From positions 1 through 64,000 of the forward strand of contig NZ_JACHEX010000004.1 in assembly GCF_014201655.1 (NCBI RefSeq): a stretch of 64,000 nt of DNA, given 5' to 3'. Shown one piece after another: positions 34,691 to 42,958 of the stretch. This stretch comes from Thermosipho japonicus. Lineage in GTDB: Bacteria > Thermotogota > Thermotogae > Thermotogales > Fervidobacteriaceae. The notes below the pieces were generated by a model. The model was given only the letters and a program-made list of their open reading frames with translations. It had not been told where the DNA came from and searched no databases. A program made the position numbers and the translations under genes. Each line of letters starts with the position of its first letter. The first letter of the stretch is position 1.

Positions 34691-34957
34691 ATGTGGTTAT
34701 TAGATGTTTTTAAAAGAAGTGAAAAAAGAAAACCTAGAGATGAGGCACTTGAAAGATTAGAAAGTATTGTTAGCAGGCGAAAGGAAATAACACACAAGAT
34801 CCCTGTTGAGGTGTTTTCTAAGAATTCAGAAGAAATAAAAAAAGAAGTAGTAGAGATTGTTTCAAGAAAATTTAATGTGCCTGTTGAAAGGGTGAAAGTA
34901 GATTGTCAAGAAGAAGATGGCTACGTTGTGATTGTTACAAATATAAATTTCAAATAG
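34691..34957 (+). CDS. minE: Cell division topological specificity factor MinE
   Basis: 88 residues. N-terminal membrane-targeting segment MWLLDVFKR, then the anti-MinCD helix region (EALERLESIVSRRKEI) and the dimerisation domain (EVFSKNSEEIKKEVVEIVSRKF). Stimulates MinD ATPase. RBS GAGGTGAG. The next gene begins inside its last 55 bp in another frame. Confidence 0.92.
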   Translation: MWLLDVFKRSEKRKPRDEALERLESIVSRRKEITHKIPVEVFSKNSEEIKKEVVEIVSRKFNVPVERVKVDCQEEDGYVVIVTNINFK

Positions 34958-35607
34958 CTCTTATAATTGGCGTGCTAATCTATTTATTCTCTGGTTGTGC
35001 ACTTACATTGGATAAGATAATTCCAAAAAAAGAATCAAATCAAACAATTAATTTCAATGTTTATTTTGAAGCCTTTTATTCTACAAGTTTAAAAGATTTT
35101 TTTGAAGAAAAACTTGAAAAAAGTTTTGTGCTTTCAGATTTAGATGAAATAACTGTGAATTTAAAAGTTAATGATTCTGATATATTTACTTTTAATCTTA
35201 AAGGAAAAACCAATAATGTTACTCCACCAATAGTTATTGAAAAATCAAGAGATGCAATGGTGAAATATGATATTAAGGTAACTTATACTTTGAAAAAGGA
35301 TTTAATTGATAGTACAGAAGTGGTCTTAAAAGCTACAGGTTTAATAGATGGTTTAAATTTATTAGACTTTCAGGAATTGAATTTAGTATTTTTTATCCAT
35401 GATGAAAGTGGTACACCTACTTTAAAACCTAAGATTTTATATGAAGATAAAAAAGTAATTAAAGAAGGAATAGTTGAAGATGGGAAAATTTATTATGTTG
35501 AATCAAATAATGATTTTTATTCAATTTTGAAAAATGACAAAGTTAATGAAATATATGTGGATGCAGATTCTGATTTTAGTAACGTATATATTTATCCTTC
35601 TGAGTAA
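34903..35607 (+). CDS. Putative lipoprotein starting inside minE
   Basis: 234 residues from the TTG at 34903. A basic start (MSRRRW), a hydrophobic core (IALIIGVLIYLFSGC) and a lipobox LFSGC (Cys at about 31) predict a lipid-anchored exported protein. The mature part is rich in beta strands and has no recognised domain. A weak RBS (AAGGGTGA) precedes the TTG; no better start exists before the hydrophobic core, so expression is probably coupled to minE with a 55-bp overlap. Function unknown. Confidence 0.65.
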   Translation: MSRRRWLRCDCYKYKFQIALIIGVLIYLFSGCALTLDKIIPKKESNQTINFNVYFEAFYSTSLKDFFEEKLEKSFVLSDLDEITVNLKVNDSDIFTFNLKGKTNNVTPPIVIEKSRDAMVKYDIKVTYTLKKDLIDSTEVVLKATGLIDGLNLLDFQELNLVFFIHDESGTPTLKPKILYEDKKVIKEGIVEDGKIYYVESNNDFYSILKNDKVNEIYVDADSDFSNVYIYPSE

Positions 35608-35629
35608 AAAAATTAGGTAGGTGTTTAAT

Positions 35630-35860
35630 TTGAAAAGAAGAAAGAAAAGGAAGAATTTATTCAGATATATATATATTCTTTTTGTTTTACTTTTAGTATT
35701 TTTTTTAGTGGTTATACTCGCTAGTTCGATTATAAGATATAAGGTAAATTTAAATGAGTTAAATCAGGTTAAAAAGCAATATGAAGAGTTAAAGGAAAAG
35801 TATGAAAAGAATTTGATTATATATGAAAAATTAAAAATGTTAAGAGAGGGAAGGAAATGA
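35630..35860 (+). CDS. FtsL/DivIC-like small bitopic protein
   Basis: 76 residues: a highly basic start (KRRKKRKN), one membrane helix (about 12-35) and a coiled coil outside (NELNQVKKQYEELKEKYEKN). This is the layout of the divisome proteins DivIC and FtsL, and the gene lies close to minDE and ftsY, but such short sequences carry little family signal. The start is the TTG at 35630, 6 nt after AGGTG; an in-frame GTG at 35621 lies in the RBS. Overlaps the next gene by 4 bp. Confidence 0.6.
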   Translation: MKRRKKRKNLFRYIYILFVLLLVFFLVVILASSIIRYKVNLNELNQVKKQYEELKEKYEKNLIIYEKLKMLREGRK

Positions 35861-36639
35861 GGTATATTGTTACTACATCATACAACGCTAATAAAGAAAT
35901 TGTAAGGTTAGCAAAAAATATCGCAGAGGAATTTAATGTAAAGTATATTAACAGAAATCATGTTTCAAAATACTTAAAAAGTGGAAAAATAGACTTTTAT
36001 TATGTTGTAGATAAAAAGGGTATGTTGAAAATAAAATGGAAAGATGGAGAATTCTTTTTTCACCAAGGGATAGCAAAGATCAGGATGGAAAATATTAAGC
36101 ATGGAGAAAGAGATTACCTAATAGAATCATTGAAGCCAGAAAGAACGGACGTAGTATATGATGCTACTTGTGGACTTGCTTCAGATGCTATTTTAATTGC
36201 TAATTTTGCAAAAAAGGTAGTTGCTACTGAAGGGTCTGAGCATATTTATAGAGTTGTTAAATGGGGATTAAAAAGATATATTTCTGATGAAGAATGGATA
36301 AATAATGCTATGAAAAAAATAGAGCTAATACATGATAATTATAAAAATTTTGTTAGAAATCAACCTGATAATTCATTTGATATTGTATATTGTGATCCAA
36401 TGTTTGAAAATCCAATATATGAGAGTAATTCTTTAAATCCATTGAGAGGTTTTGCTGTATATGAATCTTTAAGTTTAGATGATCTTGAACATATGATAAG
36501 AATATCAAGAAAAAGAGTCGTTATTAAAACGCTAAAAAAGGATAGTTTGTATGAAAAAATTAAAAATTATTTTTCTAAGGAATTTATTTCACGAAAAAGT
36601 GGAATAGTATATGGTGTTATTAATAAATCGGAGGTGTAA
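35857..36639 (+). CDS. Class I SAM-dependent methyltransferase, RsmJ-like
   Basis: 260 residues. The SAM-binding motif I appears as VVYDATCGLASDAIL (about 110) and the motif IV as IVYCDPMFENP, followed by SLNPLRGF, as in the RsmJ/DUF548 group that methylates rRNA. The N-terminal ~95 residues form an extra domain. The substrate is not proven. It overlaps the FtsL-like gene by 4 bp; ftsY begins 4 bp after its stop. Confidence 0.72.
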   Translation: MRYIVTTSYNANKEIVRLAKNIAEEFNVKYINRNHVSKYLKSGKIDFYYVVDKKGMLKIKWKDGEFFFHQGIAKIRMENIKHGERDYLIESLKPERTDVVYDATCGLASDAILIANFAKKVVATEGSEHIYRVVKWGLKRYISDEEWINNAMKKIELIHDNYKNFVRNQPDNSFDIVYCDPMFENPIYESNSLNPLRGFAVYESLSLDDLEHMIRISRKRVVIKTLKKDSLYEKIKNYFSKEFISRKSGIVYGVINKSEV

Positions 36640-36643
36640 GTTA

Positions 36644-37528
36644 ATGGGATTTTTTGAGAAGTTCAAGCAAGGATTGAAAAAAACGAGAGAAAGTTTTTTC
36701 GGTAAAATGAAAAGTATACTATCAGGAAAAAAGCTTGATGATGAAACAAAAGAAGAGATAGAAGAACTTTTAATATTATCTGATGTAGGCTTTGAAGCAA
36801 CTGAGTATATTTTAAATAGAATTGAGGAGTTAAAAGGAGAAGATGCATATGAATCATTGAAAAAAGTATTATTGGAAATACTTAATTTTAATAGTGAATT
36901 AAAAATAGAAAAAAAACCTTTTGTAATCAGTATGGTTGGTGTTAACGGTTCAGGGAAAACTACTACTGCTGGAAAACTTGCAGAATATTTTTCAAAGTCT
37001 GGAAAGTCAGTTGTGTTAGCTGCATGTGATACTTTTAGAGCTGCTGCAATTGATCAACTAAAGGTATGGGCGGAGAGAACATCTTCTACGCTTATTGCAC
37101 ATCAAGAGGGTGCAGATTCTGCCGCCGTTGCATTTGATGCTGTAAGTCATGCTATATCTAAAAAGAAAGATATAGTAATTTTAGATACTGCTGGAAGATT
37201 ACATACCAAGAAAAATTTAATGGAAGAATTAAGAAAAATTAATAGGGTAATTAAAAAGAAAATAGAAGATGCACCACACGAAGTTTTTTTAGTAATAGAT
37301 GCTGTAACAGGTCAAAATGGATTGCAACAGGCAAAGATCTTTAAAGAATTTGTGGATATTACTGGAATTGTATTAACAAAGTTGGATGGAACGGCAAAAG
37401 GTGGAATTGCAATTGCAATTGCAAAAGAATTAGGGATTCCTATAAAATTTGTAGGTTTAGGGGAAGGTGCTGACGATTTAAAACCGTTTGATGCTGAAGA
37501 TTTTGTTAATGCTTTACTTGAGGGATGA
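36644..37528 (+). CDS. ftsY: Signal recognition particle receptor FtsY
   Basis: 294 residues, without the long acidic A domain found in E. coli. NG domain: N helices, G1 GVNGSGKTTTAGKLA (about 105), G2 DTFRAAA, G3 DTAGRLHT, G4 TKLDGTAKGG. GTPase that receives ribosome-SRP complexes at the membrane. The ATG at 36644 follows GGAGGTG; the frame is open further upstream inside the methyltransferase gene, without RBS. Confidence 0.96.
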   Translation: MGFFEKFKQGLKKTRESFFGKMKSILSGKKLDDETKEEIEELLILSDVGFEATEYILNRIEELKGEDAYESLKKVLLEILNFNSELKIEKKPFVISMVGVNGSGKTTTAGKLAEYFSKSGKSVVLAACDTFRAAAIDQLKVWAERTSSTLIAHQEGADSAAVAFDAVSHAISKKKDIVILDTAGRLHTKKNLMEELRKINRVIKKKIEDAPHEVFLVIDAVTGQNGLQQAKIFKEFVDITGIVLTKLDGTAKGGIAIAIAKELGIPIKFVGLGEGADDLKPFDAEDFVNALLEG

Positions 37529-37533
37529 TTAGT

Positions 37534-38199
37534 ATGAATGCATTATGGGATAAAAGTTATAAATGTCCAGTATGTGGGAATGAATTTTATAGTAAAAAAG
37601 TAAGGATCGATTCTATAAAGGTTGCTAGTTATGATGAAGATTTAAAACCAAATTATTTGGATGTGAATCCTTTTTTATATGAAGTAGTTGTTTGCCCAAA
37701 ATGTTTATATGCAGAGTACGAAAGCATTTTTGAAAAAGACGTAAAAATAACAGAAGTTGAAAAAATAAAAAGTATACTTGGTAAGCTAAAATCGAAATTA
37801 TCAAATGTTAAATTTACTGATGAAAGAGATATTGATACAGCACTTAAAGCTTATGCTATAGTAGTAATATTATCTACATTACTAAAAAAATATTGTAAAC
37901 TTGCAGATTCTTATTTAAAGATTGCTTGGCTTTTGCGTGAAAAAGGCGGCGAAAAAGAACAAGAAGAAATAGCCCTTGCGCATGCTCTTAAGAATTTTGA
38001 AAATTGTTATATGAATTCAGAAATTTCCGATGGGAGAATGGAAGAAAAAATTTTATTTTACCTTGGTGAGTTAAATAGGCATTTTGGAAATAAAAGTGAG
38101 GCGGTAAAATGGTTTTCAAAATTGATGCAAAAATATAAAAACAGTTCCTCTTATTATGCAAAGGTAGGGAAAGATAGATGGCAAAGTATGCGGGAGTAA
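37534..38199 (+). CDS. DUF2225-family zinc-ribbon/TPR protein
   Basis: 221 residues. An N-terminal zinc-ribbon with CPVCGNEF and later CPKCLYAEYESIF, then helices with TPR-like repeats (about 80-215, ending FGNKSEAVKWFSKLMQKY). Family DUF2225, common in Firmicutes and Thermotogales, function unknown. ATG 37534, 9 nt after GAGGG; an ATG at 37525 directly abuts the RBS and is less likely. Overlaps the next gene by 22 bp. Confidence 0.8.
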   Translation: MNALWDKSYKCPVCGNEFYSKKVRIDSIKVASYDEDLKPNYLDVNPFLYEVVVCPKCLYAEYESIFEKDVKITEVEKIKSILGKLKSKLSNVKFTDERDIDTALKAYAIVVILSTLLKKYCKLADSYLKIAWLLREKGGEKEQEEIALAHALKNFENCYMNSEISDGRMEEKILFYLGELNRHFGNKSEAVKWFSKLMQKYKNSSSYYAKVGKDRWQSMRE

Positions 38200-39773
38200 T
38201 TCTGATTTTAATGTTCTTTTTATTCTCTTGTAATTATGTTACATACGATCATTATAAACTTTTGGAGGAACGAATTTATAGTATTGAAAACATAGTGAAT
38301 GAACATGAAATAAGAATATCTTCATTGGAAAAGAAATTTGATAATTTATCTCAAAGAGTTGATACTCAGATTAATGATTTAAATAATAAATTAAATGAAA
38401 TAAATAATGTGGCTGATATTGAATATTTAAAAAATTTTACCCGAAAAATTGCAATTGAACTTTCAGATTTGCAAAATCAAATGAACAAAGTTACTTCAGA
38501 GATAACTTCATACAATCTTAAAACAGTTATTTACAGGTTAAATTATTTAGAAGGAATGGCCGAACGTTTAGAATTAAGTAAAGTGAATGATTTGTTAAAT
38601 CAGGCGCTCGAAAAATATGAAACAGGATATAAACAGATACTAGACATTGAAAATAGATTATATGAAATGAATTTAACTATAGATTCGTTGAAAGAAACAG
38701 TTGATGAAATACAGTCAATAAGTGGTGAAGGAGTTACTCAAGATTCAATTGCGGTAAGTCAGATTTTACAAAAGTTTGAAAAAATTCAGGAATTGGAAGA
38801 AAGATTAAATGACTTAAGTTTTAAAGTAGATAGTATTTCTTCGAAAGAAAATTTAGAAAGAGAACTTGCTACTATCAAACAAATTAGTTCTGAATTGAAT
38901 TTTTTAAAGCAAGAGTTTAAAATGGAAGATATAGAAGATATTTTGAAGCTGAGACAAGGTTATATAAATTATGTTATCAGGCCTGGAGATACTTTATATA
39001 TAATAAGTAAAAGGTACAATTTAGGTAAGGATGGTGTAGAAAGACTAATTACATTTAATGCTATTGAAGATCCAAACCGGATTATTCCAGGACAAGTAAT
39101 AAAGATTCCTATAGATAACTTAAATGATTATGTTAGAGTGCCTATTGACATTAAACCAGAAGATATATTAAGCTATTTTGGAGATATAAAAAGTGGTACG
39201 ACTAATCTTGGAATAGATATAAGCGCTGAAGGAAAAGAAGTATACCCAATTTTACCTGGAAGAGTAACTGTAAAAGGTAATGATGTTTTATACGTAGATC
39301 ATGGAAATGGAGTTCTTGCAATTTATAAAGGTATAGAAACTGGCTTTAAGGAGAATAATTGGGTTTTTCCTGAAAAACCAATAGGTAAGGTCCATGGAAT
39401 TTTTCATTTTGAGATTTGGGTTGATGGTGAACCTAAAGATCCGTTTAGATTTTTTTTTAAATATAAAGGAAAATTTGATGTGACATTTTATACCCCTTGG
39501 GATGATGGTAAAATTGTTCAACATCCAACTTTTAGATTAACAAGGATAGGAAAAATAGCCAAAGAGTGGCAAACTGTAGCTGTTGATTCAAGTATAATTC
39601 CACTTGGAAGTTATGTATATATTCCACAACTAAAAAAAGTTTTTATTGCAGAAGATACAGGTAGCGCTGTTAATGGAAGAAGAATTGATATCTACGTAGA
39701 AGAGGTTTCTCTTGCGAGAAAAAATAGTATTAAAAAATATGATGTATATGTTTTAGAGGTTGGAGGGAGCTAA
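38178..39773 (+). CDS. Lipoprotein-like cell-wall protein: coiled coil, LysM, degenerate M23, 3D domain
   Basis: 531 residues. Signal sequence with a lipobox-like FLFSC (Cys about 18), a coiled coil (about 30-255), one LysM (YVIRPGDTLYIISKRYNL, about 270-315) for glycan binding, an M23/LytM-like fold (about 330-425), and a C-terminal 3D (Asp-Asp-Asp) domain (VAVDSSIIPLGSYVYI, AEDTGSAVNGRRIDIYV). In M23 the first zinc His should precede GID; here it is Asn (TNLGIDIS), so that part is probably inactive and works as an activator or scaffold. The 3D domain resembles MltA/resuscitation-factor lytic enzymes and could be the active one. Overlaps DUF2225 by 22 bp. Confidence 0.82.
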   Translation: MAKYAGVILILMFFLFSCNYVTYDHYKLLEERIYSIENIVNEHEIRISSLEKKFDNLSQRVDTQINDLNNKLNEINNVADIEYLKNFTRKIAIELSDLQNQMNKVTSEITSYNLKTVIYRLNYLEGMAERLELSKVNDLLNQALEKYETGYKQILDIENRLYEMNLTIDSLKETVDEIQSISGEGVTQDSIAVSQILQKFEKIQELEERLNDLSFKVDSISSKENLERELATIKQISSELNFLKQEFKMEDIEDILKLRQGYINYVIRPGDTLYIISKRYNLGKDGVERLITFNAIEDPNRIIPGQVIKIPIDNLNDYVRVPIDIKPEDILSYFGDIKSGTTNLGIDISAEGKEVYPILPGRVTVKGNDVLYVDHGNGVLAIYKGIETGFKENNWVFPEKPIGKVHGIFHFEIWVDGEPKDPFRFFFKYKGKFDVTFYTPWDDGKIVQHPTFRLTRIGKIAKEWQTVAVDSSIIPLGSYVYIPQLKKVFIAEDTGSAVNGRRIDIYVEEVSLARKNSIKKYDVYVLEVGGS

Positions 39774-39776
39774 AAC

Positions 39777-40223
39777 GTGGCTGTTACAATGAAAAGTGAT
39801 TATGCATTAAGATTATTACTTTTATTATCTATTGAAAATAAGAGAATGAGTACATCAGAGTTGATTTCAAAATGTAAGACAAGTATTCCATATGAATTTG
39901 CACAAAAAATTCTTTCCCAACTTGTAGCAAGCGGAATTTTGGAGTCATCGAGAGGTAAGTTCGGAGGTTATAAATTAGTAAAAGATCCAAAAGATATTAC
40001 AGTATATGACATTGTTACTTCAGTAGATGATATTAGTTCAATGATAACTTGTTTTGTTGCACCTGATAAAATAAGTTTAGCACCTGAAATTTGTTCTGTA
40101 AATGAAGTTTGGGAAATTGTTATGAAAAGATTTAAACAATCATTAAAATCTGTTACTTTAGAAGATTTAAAAGAATCGTATTTAAAAAAATGTGAAGAAT
40201 TTGAAAGGAGGAAAAAATTATAA
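39777..40223 (+). CDS. Rrf2-family transcriptional regulator
   Basis: 148 residues. Winged-helix with MKSDYALRLLLLLS, IPYEFAQKILSQLVASGILESSRGKFGGYKL (recognition helix and wing), then a region with two or three Cys (TCFVAP, EICSVNE, KKCEEF) in the place of the cluster ligands of IscR, though spacing differs. Rrf2 proteins often sense Fe-S or redox state. GTG start after GGAGGGAG. It overlaps mnmA by 4 bp or so, so it may regulate thiolation genes; no IscS gene is next to it. Confidence 0.85.
   Translation: MAVTMKSDYALRLLLLLSIENKRMSTSELISKCKTSIPYEFAQKILSQLVASGILESSRGKFGGYKLVKDPKDITVYDIVTSVDDISSMITCFVAPDKISLAPEICSVNEVWEIVMKRFKQSLKSVTLEDLKESYLKKCEEFERRKKL
40207..40222 (+). promoter_or_regulatory. 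mnmA: mnmA Shine-Dalgarno followed by AUU/AUA instead of AUG
   Basis: GGAGG (40207-40211) is followed in frame by ATT (40217, 5-nt spacing) and ATA (40220, 8-nt spacing), then KVGVALSGGVDS. No ATG, GTG or TTG lies before the essential SGGVDS loop; the first canonical start, GTG at 40298, is past it. Confidence 0.7.
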
Positions 40224-41278
40224 AAGTAGGTGTTGCATTAAGTGGCGGTGTTGATAGTGCAGTAGCTCTATATTTTCTCTTACAAAAAGGATATGAGGTG
40301 ACTGCCTATCATATGAAGACAGTGTTTGATGAGATATATTTAACAAAAAAAATTACACATAAGGTTTGTTGCAGTCCTTCAGATACATATGATGCTAAAA
40401 AGATTGCGGCAAAGTTTGGTGTTGACTTTAAAGTAGTGCATTTAGAAGATGATTTTAGAGAAACCGTTATTAATTACTTTATTAACGAATATAAGCGTGG
40501 CAAAACTCCAAATCCATGCTTTTTTTGTAATGATTGGATAAAATTTGGTGTTTTAATGGAGAAAATGCTTGAAGATGGTATGGATTATGTTGCTTCAGGA
40601 CATTATGCAATAATAAGGAATGGAAAGTTATATAAGGCTAAAAGCTATGAAAAAGATCAATCATATTTTCTGGCTTCTATAAAAAAAGATAAGTTAGAAA
40701 AAATTATTTTGCCGAATGGGGAATATACAAAGCAACAAATTAGGGAGATTGCTGAGAAAATTGGAATTCACGTTCATAACAAAGTAGATTCACAAGATTT
40801 ATGTTTTATACCAGATGGAGATATTTCTGAATTTTTGAGAGAACATAATATGGAATTTAAAGAAGGATTAATTATTGATACTGAAGGTAATATTATTGGA
40901 ACACATAAAGGACTTGCTAATTATACAATTGGTCAAAGAAAAATTGGTGTAGCAACAGGAAGAAGACTTTATGTAATTAAAAAAGATTTTAAAAATAATA
41001 TTTTAATTGTTGGTAATAAAGATTCAGCTTTTAGTACAAAATTTACAGTTTTGAAACCAAATTTTTTACAGAATGTATCCAAAGATTTTGAAGGATATGT
41101 TAAAGTAAGAAAAAAATTCAAAGAAGTTAGGTGTAAAGTTCATTTTGAAAATGAAAGGTTATATATTGAAACGCAAGAGCCAATTTTTGCTATTACACCT
41201 GGACAGATAGCAGTAATATACGATTTTGATGATTCAGTTATAGTTTCAGGTATAATTGAAGAGGAGGGATGGAATTGA
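40220..41278 (+). CDS. mnmA: tRNA-specific 2-thiouridylase
   Basis: 352 residues when started at ATA 40220. Makes 2-thiouridine at position 34 of Lys, Glu and Gln tRNAs. Full P-loop SGGVDS (about residue 9), the N-terminal catalytic Cys region (NPCFFCND), ASGHYA, KDQSYFLA, and the second catalytic Cys in SQDLCFIPDG; PUA-like/beta-barrel C-terminus with TIGQRKIG. The conserved family start (KVGVALSGGVDSAVALY) is preserved only if translation begins at ATA or the adjacent ATT. A start at GTG 40298 would remove the ATP-binding loop and give a dead protein. Overlaps the Rrf2 stop. Overlaps hpt. Confidence 0.93.
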   Translation: MKVGVALSGGVDSAVALYFLLQKGYEVTAYHMKTVFDEIYLTKKITHKVCCSPSDTYDAKKIAAKFGVDFKVVHLEDDFRETVINYFINEYKRGKTPNPCFFCNDWIKFGVLMEKMLEDGMDYVASGHYAIIRNGKLYKAKSYEKDQSYFLASIKKDKLEKIILPNGEYTKQQIREIAEKIGIHVHNKVDSQDLCFIPDGDISEFLREHNMEFKEGLIIDTEGNIIGTHKGLANYTIGQRKIGVATGRRLYVIKKDFKNNILIVGNKDSAFSTKFTVLKPNFLQNVSKDFEGYVKVRKKFKEVRCKVHFENERLYIETQEPIFAITPGQIAVIYDFDDSVIVSGIIEEEGWN

Positions 41279-41787
41279 ATTTGAATGTATTAATAAGTGA
41301 ACAAAAGCTTCAGGAACGTATAAAATCTCTTGGTAAAGAAATTACTGAGTATTACAAAGAAAAAACAGATACAATTCATGCTGTATGTGTTTTAAAAGGT
41401 GCTATTCATTTTTTTACGGATCTTGTTGAAAATATTGATTTAAATGTTGAATATTCATTTATTCATGTTTCAAGTTACAGTGGTATGGAATCTACTGGTA
41501 GAATTAGAGTAAAAAGCTGGATTGATGAACCTATTGAAGGAAGGCATGTTTTGGTTGTTGAAGATATATTAGATACGGGTCAAACTTTGTCGTACATTCT
41601 AGGATATTTAAAAAGATATAATCCAGCTGATTTAAAGGTTGCAACTTTGTTGAAAAAAACTTCAAAAAATCCAATTGTTGATGCAGAATTTGTAGGTTTT
41701 GAAATTGAAGACAAATTTGTAGTAGGATATGGTTTGGATTTTGATGAAAAGTATAGAAATATTCCATATATTGGTTATTTAGAATAG
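41275..41787 (+). CDS. hpt: Hypoxanthine (guanine) phosphoribosyltransferase
   Basis: 170 residues. Salvages hypoxanthine and guanine to IMP and GMP. PRPP-binding motif VLVVEDILDTGQTL, LKGAIHFFTDL and the C-terminal FVVGYGLDFDEKYRNIPYIG. The start is the TTG at 41275, 6 nt after GAGGAGGG; the ATG at 41269 abuts the RBS. Its start overlaps the mnmA stop. Confidence 0.93.
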   Translation: MNLNVLISEQKLQERIKSLGKEITEYYKEKTDTIHAVCVLKGAIHFFTDLVENIDLNVEYSFIHVSSYSGMESTGRIRVKSWIDEPIEGRHVLVVEDILDTGQTLSYILGYLKRYNPADLKVATLLKKTSKNPIVDAEFVGFEIEDKFVVGYGLDFDEKYRNIPYIGYLE

Positions 41788-41791
41788 AATT

Positions 41792-42958
41792 ATGAAAAGA
41801 AATGTAATTTTATTATTAATCGCAATTTTTGTAACATTATTTTCATTGAGTATTGTTTTTTTACCCTGGATAAATATTTTATTGTCAGTAATTTACTCTC
41901 CTCTTAATGAGGAGACTAATTTTTTGGTTTTAGGTCTTGATAAAGATATACAGAATACGCGAAGAACTGATGTAATAATGTTTTTAAACATTAATGTGAA
42001 AAATAGAGAGATTAAAATTACAAATATACCAAGAGATTTAATAATAAATAATTCAAAGATAAATTCAATTTATCAAAAAGAAGGATTAGATTATTTAAAA
42101 GAATTGGTTGAAAATTTTGTTGGTAAAAAGATTGATAAATATGCAATTGTTGATTATGACGTTGTAAGGCTAGTAGGTGATAGAATTGGTCCTGTTGAGG
42201 TTTATGTAGATAAGCCAATGAAATATACTGACTATTCTCAGAATCTTATTATTGATTTTGATCCAGGAATACATTATTTATATGGGGAGCAGTTATTGGC
42301 TTATATGAGATTTAGGAAGGATTCATTAGGGGATATCGGAAGAATTGAACGAGAAAAGTATATTATTAACCAATTAATAAAAGCGGCCTTGAAAAAAGAT
42401 GTTTTTACACTTGCAAAAGTTTTTAAAGAGGTCTATGAATCTATGGATACAAATATAAAAACGTCAGAACTGGTGTTTTTAGCTACAAAGTTTAAAGATG
42501 GATTTTCAATAAAAAGCTATTCTTTTCCTATAAAATATGACGTTAATGGAAATATTTATCCTGGGGATTTAAGCAAATTAAAAGAATTTTTTTCTTCAAA
42601 AAGCTTAAATAATGTAGAAGAACGCTATAGATTTTATATAGTTAACAATACAAAAAATCAAAATAGGACATATAACGTAAACTTACATTATATGTGGAAG
42701 GCGGCTGGATATATACCAGAGGATATTTATTTTATGCAAAATAAAAACTTTTCATCAGATACAGTTTATATTGTAAATGAAGAAGTAAGTGTAGAAGAAA
42801 TAGAAAAAATTGTTAAGATGGTGCATCCAAAGAGAAATTTTAAAATTTTGCTTGCAAAAGAAGAGCTTGAGAATTATTTGAATTTAATTGACACATTAAC
42901 AAAAAATAGAAATTATCCAGATTTATCAGTAGATTTTGTAGTTATTCTTTCTCAATAA
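41792..42958 (+). CDS. LytR-CpsA-Psr (LCP) family protein
   Basis: 388 residues. One N-terminal membrane helix (about 5-32), an LCP domain (about 42-215: VLGLDKDIQNTRRTDVIMF, ITNIPRDLI, PGIHYLYGEQLLAYMRFRKDSLGDIGRIEREK) with the conserved Arg/Asp residues, and a C-terminal LytR_C-like region (about 270-370). LCP enzymes attach glycopolymers to peptidoglycan, which is unexpected but not unique in a cell with an outer sheath. No clear RBS. It follows hpt and ends the long plus-strand run; its 3' end overlaps convergent nfi by 17 bp. Confidence 0.88.
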   Translation: MKRNVILLLIAIFVTLFSLSIVFLPWINILLSVIYSPLNEETNFLVLGLDKDIQNTRRTDVIMFLNINVKNREIKITNIPRDLIINNSKINSIYQKEGLDYLKELVENFVGKKIDKYAIVDYDVVRLVGDRIGPVEVYVDKPMKYTDYSQNLIIDFDPGIHYLYGEQLLAYMRFRKDSLGDIGRIEREKYIINQLIKAALKKDVFTLAKVFKEVYESMDTNIKTSELVFLATKFKDGFSIKSYSFPIKYDVNGNIYPGDLSKLKEFFSSKSLNNVEERYRFYIVNNTKNQNRTYNVNLHYMWKAAGYIPEDIYFMQNKNFSSDTVYIVNEEVSVEEIEKIVKMVHPKRNFKILLAKEELENYLNLIDTLTKNRNYPDLSVDFVVILSQ

